64,000 nt of DNA from Candidatus Binataceae bacterium. GTDB taxonomy: Bacteria > Desulfobacterota > Binatia > Binatales > Binataceae. The translations under genes were made by a program, and so were the position numbers. This document shows, piece after piece, positions 35,377-43,796 of this stretch. Under the pieces are notes generated by a model. That model had not been told where the DNA came from, made no database searches, and saw only the letters and a program-made list of their open reading frames with translations. Positions within the stretch are counted from its first letter, which is position 1. Every line of letters starts with the position of its first letter. The stretch is from the NCBI GenBank assembly GCA_035308025.1, contig DATGHL010000038.1:21317-85316 (forward strand), in the 5' to 3' direction.

Positions 35377-35850
35377 ATGGCCGCGGACGCGGGGAACGTC
35401 GGACTTTTCCTCGACTTGGCCGGCACCCTCGCCGCGATGGATGAAACCCGTCAACTGCCGGTTGACGCGCGCGGCAATGTCACGATCACGCTCCTGCCCG
35501 GGGTTCGCGAGAAGCTCCTGCCGATGCGTGATCGCCTGATCTTCGTCGTCACCAATCAAGCCGGAATCAAGCGCGGACGCTTGCAGCGCGAAAAAGTCGA
35601 GGCCGCGCTCGGCGAGCTCGATCGCCAGCTCGGAGGTATCCTCGCGGCGTGGGAAATCTGCCCGCACGACGACGCGGACAAATGTGACTGCCGCAAACCC
35701 AAGGGCGGCATGATCACCAGTCTCGGATGGGTGCACGGCGTCGACCTCGCCGCTTCGACGATGGTCGGTGACCAGGAGATCGACGCGCGTGCCGCGGCCG
35801 CCGCCGGCGTCGGCACATTTGTTTATGCGCAAGAATTCTTCAAGCGCTAG
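35377..35850 (+). CDS. HAD-IIIA (GmhB-like) phosphatase homologue with altered DxDGT motif
   Basis: A 157-residue HAD-fold protein related to D-glycero-D-manno-heptose bisphosphate phosphatase. Motif II (FVVTNQAGI), the zinc-type CPH...CDCRKPKGGM segment with the motif III Lys, and motif IV (STMVGDQEIDARAA) are intact. Motif I reads FLDLAGTLA: D13 is the nucleophile, but the second Asp, the general acid/base, is Ala15 (GCC for GAC). The enzyme may be inactive, slow, or changed to another reaction. It starts 2 bp after the aminotransferase stop, so the two are coupled. Confidence 0.8.
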   Translation: MAADAGNVGLFLDLAGTLAAMDETRQLPVDARGNVTITLLPGVREKLLPMRDRLIFVVTNQAGIKRGRLQREKVEAALGELDRQLGGILAAWEICPHDDADKCDCRKPKGGMITSLGWVHGVDLAASTMVGDQEIDARAAAAAGVGTFVYAQEFFKR

Positions 35851-35883
35851 GCGCAGCGATGCCCGGCGAACGGAGCCGAGCAG

Positions 35884-35940
35884 GCGAGTCTGCGAGCTGC
35901 GTCAAGACTCCCAGTTAAAAATCGTTTTCAACAACCTGCG
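35884..35940 (+). repeat. Dispersed intergenic repeat, copy D
   Basis: The best preserved copy of the family: GCGAGTCTGCGAGCTGCGTC (35884-35903), then a segment with CCCAGTTAAAAATCGTTTTC (35911-35930). The core is identical to copies B and C, and the second segment matches copy A on the opposite strand. It lies in the short gap between the HAD gene and the LLM gene. Confidence 0.88.
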
Positions 35941-35952
35941 TACGAGGCCAGC

Positions 35953-36828
35953 ATGAAAATCGGCGTCGAGGCGTTTATCACCGAAAGCTCGATCGATCCG
36001 GCCGCCTTCGCCAAACTGGCCGAGGGCCTGGGTTTCGAATCATTCTTTCTGCCGGAGCATCCGATAATTCCGGTCGTGACCAAGTCCCGTTACCCGGCTT
36101 CCCCCGATGGCAAGATGCCCGAGGGACTCGCGCACTTTATCGATCCCTTCATCGGCCTGGCGCTGGCCGCCGCCGCGACGACGCGAATCGGTCTCGGGAC
36201 CGGTATCTGCCTCGTGCCTGAGCACGATCCGATCAACCTCGCGAAAACTATCGCGACGCTGGATCACTACTCAGGCGGGCGGTTCTTCTTTGGGATCGGC
36301 GCCGGCTGGCTCGCCGAGGAGAGCGCGATCATGGGCGTCGACTTCAAGCGGCGATGGCCCATGACCCGCGAGTATATTCGCGCGATGAAAGAGCTGTGGA
36401 CGCAGCCGGAAGCAAGCTTTGCCGGCGAGTTTGTCAATTTTCCCGCGGTGAAGTGCTATCCCAAGCCCGCCCGCAAACCTCATCCGCCGATTTTTATCGG
36501 CGCGGGCGGCATGGGTCCCGCGATGGAGCGCGGGCTGCGCGACACCGTCGCGCTCGGCGACGGCTGGGCCCCGCTCAGTCTGCCCCCTGACGAACTGGCC
36601 CGCCAGCTCTCGAAGCTCAAGCAGATGTGCGCGGACGCTGGACGGGACTTCGCGAAGCTCGAAATCACGATGCATGTGCCGCGGCTCGACGACGAACCGC
36701 GCCGCACGATTGATCGCTATCAGGAGGCCGGAGCGCATCGCCTGATCTTTATTCTTGATTCGCCGACACCCAATCAATACGAGCGGCAGTTGGCAGACCT
36801 GGCGAAGGTCTGGATTGACCATAGCTAA
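35953..36828 (+). CDS. LLM-class F420-dependent oxidoreductase
   Basis: A 291-residue luciferase-like monooxygenase fold protein. FFLPEHPIIPV, RIGLGTGICLVPEHDPINLAKTIATLDHYSGGRFFFGIGAGWLAEE and KPHPPIFIGAGG are the usual core blocks of the F420-using branch. It may act on a ketone, alcohol or aromatic with F420 or FMN. It follows repeat copy D and is 2 bp upstream of the Gfo/Idh/MocA gene, so the two are likely co-transcribed. Confidence 0.85.
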   Translation: MKIGVEAFITESSIDPAAFAKLAEGLGFESFFLPEHPIIPVVTKSRYPASPDGKMPEGLAHFIDPFIGLALAAAATTRIGLGTGICLVPEHDPINLAKTIATLDHYSGGRFFFGIGAGWLAEESAIMGVDFKRRWPMTREYIRAMKELWTQPEASFAGEFVNFPAVKCYPKPARKPHPPIFIGAGGMGPAMERGLRDTVALGDGWAPLSLPPDELARQLSKLKQMCADAGRDFAKLEITMHVPRLDDEPRRTIDRYQEAGAHRLIFILDSPTPNQYERQLADLAKVWIDHS

Positions 36829-36830
36829 TC

Positions 36831-37859
36831 ATGTTGCGCGGGGCGATTTCCGGCTTTGGCGAAGTCGCCGCGCGCGCCCATCTGGCCGGATGGCGCACCC
36901 GGCCTGACGTCCAGATCGTCGCGATTCATGACCCGGTCGCTGCCCGCCGTCACGCAGCGATCAACCTGGTCAAAAACCTTCGAGTCTATGACGACCTCGA
37001 GCTGATGCTCGACGGCGAGCGGCTCGATTTCGTCGATATTGCGAGTCCGCCCGCGTATCACGATGTCGCGACGCGTGCAGCGCTGGCCGCCGGCGCCAAC
37101 GTCCTGGTCGAAAAGCCGCTCTGCCTCGAGCGCGGCACGTTCGCCGAGCTGCGCGCGCTCGCGGCCAAGAGCCGGCGAGTTCTGATGTGCGTCCACAACT
37201 GGAAGCACGCCCCGGCTTATCGACGCGCCGGTGAATTGATTGCCGCGGGACGCCTCGGCGCGGTCGGGTACGTTTCGCTGACACGTTTGCGGGTCGGCGC
37301 GGCGGGTTTCGGCGGAACCGCAGCCGGCAGTGGTGAGCGCTGGCGGCTCGACGAGCGGAGCGGTGGCGGGATCCTGATCGATCACGGGTGGCATATCGGT
37401 TATCTCGCGCAATACCTGATGGGGGGCGCGCAGCCGCTGGCGGTTTCGGCCAAACTCGAGCGCGCGACGGGTGGGCTGGTCGAAGAAGTTGCCGATCTGC
37501 GCGTCGAGTTCCCGGCGGGAATTGCCTACTGTCACCTGTCGTGGCAAGCGCCGGTGCGGCGCACCTCGGCGACGATTTACGGCGGCGATGGGCTGCTGGA
37601 GATCGAAGAGAATCGGCTGACCCTGACCGCGCGCTCAGGCGTCCCCGAAGATCATTCGGTGATGGACGCTCCTGACGAATCGTATCATCCGAGCTGGTTC
37701 GGCGCGATGGCGGCCGAGTTCGAGCGCGCGATCGCCGAGGGTCCACAAGGCAACACGGCCCGAAATAATCTTATCGAGGCCGAAGCTGCCCTTGATTTGA
37801 TTGTTGCAGCGCGCGAATCGGCCAGCCGGGGCGGCGCGCCGATAAGTCTGGCCCGATAG
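36831..37859 (+). CDS. Gfo/Idh/MocA-family dehydrogenase
   Basis: A 342-residue oxidoreductase with an N-terminal NAD(P) Rossmann domain (GAISGFGEVAARAHLAGW), the IASPPAYHDVATRAALAAG stretch and the catalytic/cofactor EKP motif in NVLVEKPLCLERGTF. A C-terminal beta-sheet domain follows, with DHGWHIGYLAQYLMGG. Members oxidise or reduce sugars, inositols and related polyols. Here it follows the LLM gene by 2 bp. The substrate is not evident. Confidence 0.87.
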   Translation: MLRGAISGFGEVAARAHLAGWRTRPDVQIVAIHDPVAARRHAAINLVKNLRVYDDLELMLDGERLDFVDIASPPAYHDVATRAALAAGANVLVEKPLCLERGTFAELRALAAKSRRVLMCVHNWKHAPAYRRAGELIAAGRLGAVGYVSLTRLRVGAAGFGGTAAGSGERWRLDERSGGGILIDHGWHIGYLAQYLMGGAQPLAVSAKLERATGGLVEEVADLRVEFPAGIAYCHLSWQAPVRRTSATIYGGDGLLEIEENRLTLTARSGVPEDHSVMDAPDESYHPSWFGAMAAEFERAIAEGPQGNTARNNLIEAEAALDLIVAARESASRGGAPISLAR

Positions 37860-37909
37860 TTCACTCTGAAAAATTCTTAATCTTGCGCGAATCTTCGGTT
37901 ACGCGTTCT

Positions 37910-37937
37910 TGACTTAGTCGCCGGGGCGGTTACAGTG
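37910..37937 (+). promoter_or_regulatory. Possible sigma-70-type promoter of the TetR gene
   Basis: TTGACT (37910-37915) and TACAGT (37932-37937) are separated by 16 bp and lie about 70 bp upstream of the regulator start. The -35 box is near consensus and the -10 box keeps four of six bases. No run of T or operator palindrome is clear. This is a pattern match only. Confidence 0.35.
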
Positions 37938-38005
37938 TTCCATTGACCGCTTGGTTAGGCGCTCTAGGGGAGTGAGGCCGGAGTGCTCGAATTGCGTGAA
38001 CTTAG

Positions 38006-38635
38006 ATGGATGAAACTGAAGCCTCGACGACGTCCGTAGAGTTGCGGTCGCAGGATTCGCGCGAGGAGATCCTGCGGGCGGCGTCGCAGCTCTTTGCGCT
38101 TCGCGGCTTCCATGAAACCTCAATGGCGGAGGTGGCGCGGGCGGCGAAAGTCAGCAAAGCTCTGATTTTTTGGCACTTCAAGACTAAAGAAGAGCTGCTT
38201 TTGGCTGTTTTAGGACAACTTCTACAACCTTACGTACTGGATTTTGCCGAAGAGGCCGCAGTTCTCGATGAAAAGGCGCAGATCCTGAAGTTGATGGAAC
38301 TTTATTTGCTTTTTGTGCGGGAGAATGCCAGTTCGATTCGCTTTTTCGTCGCACAACTGCTCCACGACGAGAAAATGTCCGCGGACTTAAGCGCGCAGGT
38401 TTTGGCGCTTTACGAGGGTTATCGCACGCTGCTGACCGACCTGGTTTTGCGGGTGCAGGAAAAAGGACTTTGCACGCAACGCGTCGCGCCGCAGACGGCC
38501 GTCGCGTTCATCCTTTCGACGCTCAATGGTTTGCTGGTGAACTACCTGTTTCTGGGTAATCAAGGGCTCGATCTCGAGGGCGCGCGGGGCATGTTGGGGC
38601 AGTGGCTGTTCAGTGATTCGGCACCTACCGAATAA
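38006..38635 (+). CDS. TetR-family transcriptional regulator
   Basis: A 209-residue regulator. The DNA-binding HTH is SREEILRAASQLFALRGFHETSMAEVARAAKVSKALIFWHFKTKEELL, with YF replaced by FW at the end of the recognition helix. The C-terminal ligand domain is all-helical. It lies directly upstream of hpnH in the same direction with a 45-bp gap, so it may control the hopanoid locus, in response to an unknown ligand. This link is positional. Confidence 0.88.
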   Translation: MDETEASTTSVELRSQDSREEILRAASQLFALRGFHETSMAEVARAAKVSKALIFWHFKTKEELLLAVLGQLLQPYVLDFAEEAAVLDEKAQILKLMELYLLFVRENASSIRFFVAQLLHDEKMSADLSAQVLALYEGYRTLLTDLVLRVQEKGLCTQRVAPQTAVAFILSTLNGLLVNYLFLGNQGLDLEGARGMLGQWLFSDSAPTE

Positions 38636-38680
38636 CGCAGAAGTGCGTCCGGGGGACGCTGGCAGGAGGATCGATTTCGG

Positions 38681-39682
38681 ATGCGAATACCGCTTAAGCA
38701 AATGGTCGACCTGGGGCGCTATGTGCGCCGGAAGAAATCGGCCGGCGAACAGTATTTCCCGCTGGTCCTGATGCTGGAACCACTGCACGCCTGCAACCTG
38801 GCCTGTATCGGCTGCGGCCGAATCGTCGAGTACAAAGAGACGATTCGCGATCAGATGACGCTCGAGGCCGCACTCGCGGCCTCCGATGAATGCGGCGCGC
38901 CGATTGTCTCGATCTGCGGCGGCGAACCGCTGATGTACAAGCATATCGGGCCGCTGACGCAGGGGCTGCTCGAACGCAAGCGCCATGTCATGATCTGCAC
39001 CAACGCGATCCTGCTCGAACGCTTCGTCAAGCAGGTCGCGCCGAGCCCCTACCTCAGCTTCAACATCCATATCGACGGGATGCGCGAAACTCATGACCGC
39101 GTGGTTGATCGCGACGGCGTCTTCGACACCTGCGTCAAGATGATCAAAATGCTCAAGGAGAAGGGCTATCGCGTCCAGACCAACTCGACGGTGTTTCGCG
39201 AGACCGGCGGCGCCGAACTGGAAGAGCTGATCAAGTTCCTGAGCGGACTCGGCGTCGACGGCATGCTGCTGACGCCCGGTTACCACTACCAGGTACTGAC
39301 CAACGATGACATCTATCTGAAGTCGGAAGAGATGCCTGACAAGTTCCGCCGCGTGCGCAAGCTCGCCGACAATTACAAGATTATCAACACGCCGATTTAC
39401 CTGGATTTTCTGGCGGGAGAGCGCGATTTACTCTGTAGCCCCTGGAGCACCGTTACGCGTAATCCGCGCGGATGGAAGGGGCCCTGCTATCTGATTACCA
39501 ACGGTCATTACGAGTCCTTTGCGGATCTGCACCAGGCGACCGACTGGGAGTATTACCGGACCAAGCAGGATATTCGCTGCCGCGATTGCCGTCTGCATTC
39601 GGGCTTCGAGGGCACCGTCGCGATGGATTTCGGCAAAAATCTCAAGGATTCCTGGCGGATGGTGCGCCACTATCTCTCCTGA
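38681..39682 (+). CDS. hpnH: Adenosyl-hopene transferase HpnH, radical SAM
   Basis: HpnH adds a 5'-deoxyadenosyl group to diploptene, the first step in building the bacteriohopane side chain. The 333-residue protein has the radical SAM cluster motif CNLACIGC (C38, C42, C45), ICGGEPLMYK, and the SPASM-like cysteines LLCSPWSTV and CRDCRLHSGFEG. The size and motifs agree with the family. It has a good AGGAGG ribosome site (about 38665) and opens the hopanoid gene array. Confidence 0.95.
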   Translation: MRIPLKQMVDLGRYVRRKKSAGEQYFPLVLMLEPLHACNLACIGCGRIVEYKETIRDQMTLEAALAASDECGAPIVSICGGEPLMYKHIGPLTQGLLERKRHVMICTNAILLERFVKQVAPSPYLSFNIHIDGMRETHDRVVDRDGVFDTCVKMIKMLKEKGYRVQTNSTVFRETGGAELEELIKFLSGLGVDGMLLTPGYHYQVLTNDDIYLKSEEMPDKFRRVRKLADNYKIINTPIYLDFLAGERDLLCSPWSTVTRNPRGWKGPCYLITNGHYESFADLHQATDWEYYRTKQDIRCRDCRLHSGFEGTVAMDFGKNLKDSWRMVRHYLS

Positions 39683-39707
39683 TTCGGTGGCGGCGCCAAA
39701 TGACGGC

Positions 39708-40661
39708 ATGAAGCAGCGGCAAACGGGCGTCCAAGACCGACCAACCAGCGTCCGGGATAGTTCGCGGACCGCTGCGGCGTTCGATTTGGAAGGCTATCTG
39801 TGCGGTCGCGCAGCGGAGGTGGAAGAAGCCCTCGCCGCCAGCGTCAAAGCCCGCGATGGCGCGGCGGGTCGGCTGTTCGAGGCGATGCGCTATAGCCTGC
39901 TGGCGGGCGGCAAACGCCTGCGTCCGATCCTCACGCTGGCGGCCTGCGAAGCGGTGGGTGGCAGGCCCGAACAGGCGATGAACTTCGCCTGCGCGATTGA
40001 AATGATCCACACCTACTCCCTGATTCACGACGACCTGCCCTGCATGGATGACGACGACCTGCGCCGCGGCCGCCCGACGAATCACAAGGTTTATGGCGAG
40101 GCGATCGCGACGCTGGCGGGCGACGGACTGCTGACCGACGCGTTCAAAGTCGTCGCCGACGGCAACGGCGCGCCACCGGCGACAATCGTCGCGGCGATCG
40201 CCGAGCTGGCGGAGGCGGCCGGCTCGGCGGGCATGGTCGGCGGCCAGGTGATTGACCTGTTGGGCGAAGGCCAGACGCTGAGTTTGCAAGACCTCGAGGT
40301 TTTGCACGGTAAAAAGACCGGAGCGCTCTTCACTGCCGCGGTCTGTGGCGGTGCCCGCTTCGGCGGCGCCAGCGCCGCGCAACTGACGGCTTTGCGCGAA
40401 TATGCCCGCGCCCTCGGGCTGGCCTTTCAGGTTGCCGACGATCTGCTCGACGTCGAAGCCTCGTCCGCAGATATCGGCAAACGCACGGGCAAGGATGAGG
40501 CGCGCGGCAAGGCCACCTACCCATCGCTGATCGGAGTCGATCGCTCACGCGAGTTCGCGCGCGAGCTGGCGCGGCGGGCCGACGCCGCCCTCGCCGGCTT
40601 TGGCGACAAGGCTGAGGCGCTGCGGGCGATCGCGGCCTTCGCCGTGGAGCGCAAGCTGTGA
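39708..40661 (+). CDS. Polyprenyl diphosphate synthase (FPP/GGPP synthase type)
   Basis: A 317-residue trans-prenyltransferase with the IspA-type first Asp-rich motif DDLPCMDDDDLRRGRPTNH and the second motif AFQVADDLLDVEASS; GGKRLRPILTLAACEAVGG is also typical. It makes farnesyl or geranylgeranyl diphosphate from IPP. ATG 39708 is chosen; the open frame runs upstream through hpnH, but those residues are not conserved. In this setting it most likely feeds FPP to HpnD/HpnC. Its stop overlaps the ADH start by 4 bp. Confidence 0.88.
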   Translation: MKQRQTGVQDRPTSVRDSSRTAAAFDLEGYLCGRAAEVEEALAASVKARDGAAGRLFEAMRYSLLAGGKRLRPILTLAACEAVGGRPEQAMNFACAIEMIHTYSLIHDDLPCMDDDDLRRGRPTNHKVYGEAIATLAGDGLLTDAFKVVADGNGAPPATIVAAIAELAEAAGSAGMVGGQVIDLLGEGQTLSLQDLEVLHGKKTGALFTAAVCGGARFGGASAAQLTALREYARALGLAFQVADDLLDVEASSADIGKRTGKDEARGKATYPSLIGVDRSREFARELARRADAALAGFGDKAEALRAIAAFAVERKL

Positions 40662-41758
40662 GCGTCGCGCAATCCCTCGCTGCGGACCGGGTATCCGGCA
40701 CTGACGGGCGGGCGCATTGCCGTCAGGCCGTGCTGGTCGAGCCGCGGCGGTTGGAATTGCGGGAAGTTGTCCCGCCGCATCCGGGGCCCGGCGAAATTCT
40801 ACTCGAAATCAAGTGCGCCTTGAGCTGCGGCACCGATCTAAAGGCGTTCCGCCGCGGCCATCCGATGTGGCCGATGCCCGCGCCGTTCGGCCATGAATTC
40901 TCAGGCGAGGTCGCCGAGGTCGGGGCCGGCGTCAGTAATTTTCGCGTGGGTGACGCGCTGATGGCGGCGCCGACCGCGCCCTGCGGCGATTGCTTCTTTT
41001 GTCTGCGCGGGCAGGAAAATCTCTGTCCCCAGGCGATGACAAAGATGGTGCTCGGCGGCTATGCCGACTACCTGCTGATCGGCGCACATGTGATCGCGCG
41101 CAACGCCTTTCACAAACCGCCGACACTCTCGTTCGAGGAGGCGGCTTTGCTCGAACCGCTGTCCTGCGTGATCCACGCGCAGGAAATGGCGCGTCCGGAA
41201 AAATCCGAGAGCGTCGTGATCGTGGGCGCCGGCGCGTTCGGACTCCTGCACGCGATGGTCCTTAAGGCGCGCGGCGTGCGCGAGGTCGTGGTGGCCGGCC
41301 GCGGCAAGCAGCGGCTGGCGTGGGCCGCGGGGATGGGCGCTGATCGCGTGATCGACGTGCAGGCGACTGAGGCCGAGGCCGCGATTGCGGAACTCAACGG
41401 CGGCTATGGTCCCGACCTGGTGATCGAGTGCACCGGGCAGGTGGCGGGATGGGCCGACGCCTTCGCGCGCGTGCGCTCCGGCGGCCGCGTGGTCTTTTTC
41501 GGCGGCTGCCCGGTGGGCACCGCTTTGAGCGTCGATACGCGGCGGATGCATTACGACAATCTGACGCTGCTCGCGCCGTTCCACTTCCGGCCGCGCGACG
41601 TGCGCCGCGCCTTCGAGCTTTTGGGCGAAGGGCGCCGCGGCACGGCGCGGCTGGGCTTTGAACGGCTGATTACGGCGCGGCGGCCGCTGGCGGAGCTCGC
41701 GGAGGTCTTCGATCTGCTCGAGCGCGGCGCGGCGCTGAAGTGCGCGGTAATTCCATAA
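40658..41758 (+). CDS. Zinc-dependent alcohol dehydrogenase in the hopanoid array
   Basis: A 366-residue MDR-superfamily enzyme. Catalytic zinc ligands are Cys of CALSCGTDLKAF, His/Glu of PFGHEFSGEV and the later EPLSC; the structural zinc set is CGDCFFCLRGQENLC. The NAD loop is VVIVGAGAFGLLHAMV. The start is GTG 40658, overlapping the prenyl synthase. Its tight place suggests a role in isoprenoid or hopanoid processing, but no hopanoid step is assigned to this family to my knowledge. Confidence 0.85.
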   Translation: MSVAQSLAADRVSGTDGRAHCRQAVLVEPRRLELREVVPPHPGPGEILLEIKCALSCGTDLKAFRRGHPMWPMPAPFGHEFSGEVAEVGAGVSNFRVGDALMAAPTAPCGDCFFCLRGQENLCPQAMTKMVLGGYADYLLIGAHVIARNAFHKPPTLSFEEAALLEPLSCVIHAQEMARPEKSESVVIVGAGAFGLLHAMVLKARGVREVVVAGRGKQRLAWAAGMGADRVIDVQATEAEAAIAELNGGYGPDLVIECTGQVAGWADAFARVRSGGRVVFFGGCPVGTALSVDTRRMHYDNLTLLAPFHFRPRDVRRAFELLGEGRRGTARLGFERLITARRPLAELAEVFDLLERGAALKCAVIP

Positions 41759-41807
41759 GCAGGCGGGCGAAGTTTGAGGGTAGAGGAGTTGGGGGAGGGA
41801 GGTAATC

Positions 41808-43778
41808 ATGGATCAAACTTCATATGGAGCGGGCGGCAATGCGCATGATTCGCACGTCGCGGCGCGCGACGAGTTCAGCGCCAAGGTCAATCACACGATC
41901 GAACGCGCGCAACAGTCCCTGATCAAGGAACAGCATCGCGAGGGCTACTGGCAGGCACCGCTCGAGGCGAATGCGGAAATGAACGCGGAATACATCATCT
42001 TCAATCGCTTCATGGAGCTTGCGCCCGATGCGGAGTTGGAGAAAAAACTCAAGCAAGGGCTCTTCGAAACGCAGCAGCCCGACGGCTCGTGGGCGCTCTT
42101 TCCGGGTGGCGCGGGTGATCTTTCGACCACGATCGAAGCCTACTTCGCGCTCAAGCTGAGCGGGATGCGCGCCGGCGACGAGCCGATGATGAATTCGCGG
42201 CGCTGGATTATGAGCCAGGGCGGAATCGCGAACGCGGGCACGCTCGCGCGGTTTTACCTGGCGATGATGAACCAGGTTGCGTGGGACGCGACGCCCGCGC
42301 TGCCGGTCGAGATAACCCTGCTGCCGCACTGGTTTCCGCTGAACATGTACGAGCTGTCATCGTGGGCGCGCGGCACGCTGTTCGCCCTGATGCTGTTGCA
42401 GGCGCGCAAGCCCGTAGTGCCGGTGGACTGGCGCGAGGGCGCGCTCGAACTCTATATTCAGCCGCCGCATTTCACGAAATTCCAGATGCGGCCGGGCGCG
42501 CGAATGCTCTCGTTGCGCAACGTGCTGAGCGGCGCCGACAAGCTGCTGCGCCTGTACGACAAGCATCATCTCAGTCGGCTGCGTACCAGCGCGATCGCCT
42601 ATGCGGAAAACTGGCTGCTCGAGCATCAGGATGCCGACGGCTCGTGGGGCGGAATCGAGCCGTGTTATCTGCTGAGTCCGATGGCCTTGAAAGGGCTCGG
42701 CTATCGCAACGACCATCCGGTGATGGTCAAGGCGCTGGCGGCGGCGCGTGAACTGGTCTGGGACCGGGGTGATTCGATTCTTTACCAGCCCTGCGTTTCA
42801 CCCAACTGGGACACCGCGCTGGCGGCGAAGGCGCTGCTCGATTCGGGGCTTCCCGCCGGCTCGTCGGCGATTACTGCGAGTGCGCAATGGCTGATCGATC
42901 ATCAGATTTTCAAAAAGGGCGACTGGTCGGTGAAGCGCCCGAATCTCGAACCCGGCGGCTGGGCCTTTCAGTTCCATAACGACTGGTTTCCCGATGTCGA
43001 CGATTCCGCAGTGATCCTGATGGTGCTGGCGGAGGCGGAAAGCGGCGACGCGGCGGCGCGCGAGAAAGCAATTCGACTCGGCGCCAACTGGGTGATGGGC
43101 ATGCAGTCGAAGGACGGCGGCTTTGCCGCCTTCGACGTTGACAACGATTCAAACTGGCTCAACGAAGCTCCCTTCGCCGACGCCGAGGCCGCGACGGATC
43201 CAACCTGCGCGGACTTGACCGGACGGGTGCTCGAGATGATGGCTGCCGTGGGCTATCGCACCGATCATCCGGTCGCGCGCCGCGCGATCGCGTGGTTGAA
43301 GCGCGACCAAAAACCCGACGGCTCGTGGTGGGGCCGCTGGGGCGTAAGCTATATCTATGGCACCTTTTCAGCGCTGTCCGGGCTGCGCACGATCGGCGTT
43401 GACGTGAACGAACCCTGGATCAAGCGCGCCGCAACCTGGCTCAAGTCGGTGCAGAATGCGGACGGCGGCTGGGGCGAGACCTGTCTCGCCGATCGCGACC
43501 CTGCGCTCAAGGGCAAGGGCGCGAGCACCCCCTCGCAGACCGCGTGGGCGCTGATCGGCCTGATTGCCGCCGAGGAGGAAATCAGCGAAAGTGTAATGCG
43601 TGGGGTGGCGTGGCTGGTCGAGCACCAGAATGGCGACGGGCGCTGGATCGATACTGAGTTCACCGGCACCGGCTTTCCCAATCACTTCTACCTGAGATAC
43701 CACATGTATGCGCACTACTTTCCGCTGATGGCGCTTGGGCGTTATCGCCGGCGGGTGGCGGAGCGCGCCACCCATTAG
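41808..43778 (+). CDS. shc: Squalene-hopene cyclase
   Basis: Shc folds squalene into hopene/hopanol at the inner membrane. The 656-residue protein has the catalytic DXDD motif as DVDD (396-399) in WFPDVDDSAVIL and several QW motifs (QQPDGSWALFPG, QDADGSWGGIEP, QSKDGGFAAFD, QKPDGSWWGRW, QNADGGWGET). The ATG at 41808 is preceded by a strong GGGAGGGAGG site. It follows the ADH gene by 49 bp and precedes dxr by 18 bp. Confidence 0.97.
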   Translation: MDQTSYGAGGNAHDSHVAARDEFSAKVNHTIERAQQSLIKEQHREGYWQAPLEANAEMNAEYIIFNRFMELAPDAELEKKLKQGLFETQQPDGSWALFPGGAGDLSTTIEAYFALKLSGMRAGDEPMMNSRRWIMSQGGIANAGTLARFYLAMMNQVAWDATPALPVEITLLPHWFPLNMYELSSWARGTLFALMLLQARKPVVPVDWREGALELYIQPPHFTKFQMRPGARMLSLRNVLSGADKLLRLYDKHHLSRLRTSAIAYAENWLLEHQDADGSWGGIEPCYLLSPMALKGLGYRNDHPVMVKALAAARELVWDRGDSILYQPCVSPNWDTALAAKALLDSGLPAGSSAITASAQWLIDHQIFKKGDWSVKRPNLEPGGWAFQFHNDWFPDVDDSAVILMVLAEAESGDAAAREKAIRLGANWVMGMQSKDGGFAAFDVDNDSNWLNEAPFADAEAATDPTCADLTGRVLEMMAAVGYRTDHPVARRAIAWLKRDQKPDGSWWGRWGVSYIYGTFSALSGLRTIGVDVNEPWIKRAATWLKSVQNADGGWGETCLADRDPALKGKGASTPSQTAWALIGLIAAEEEISESVMRGVAWLVEHQNGDGRWIDTEFTGTGFPNHFYLRYHMYAHYFPLMALGRYRRRVAERATH

Positions 43779-43796
43779 GGCGGACCAGGCTGCGCC

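Noticed and set aside
39519..39707. Extended N-terminus of the prenyl synthase
   Set aside because: The open frame continues through the end of hpnH, but the extra residues are a shadow of hpnH. ATG 39708 fits the family start.
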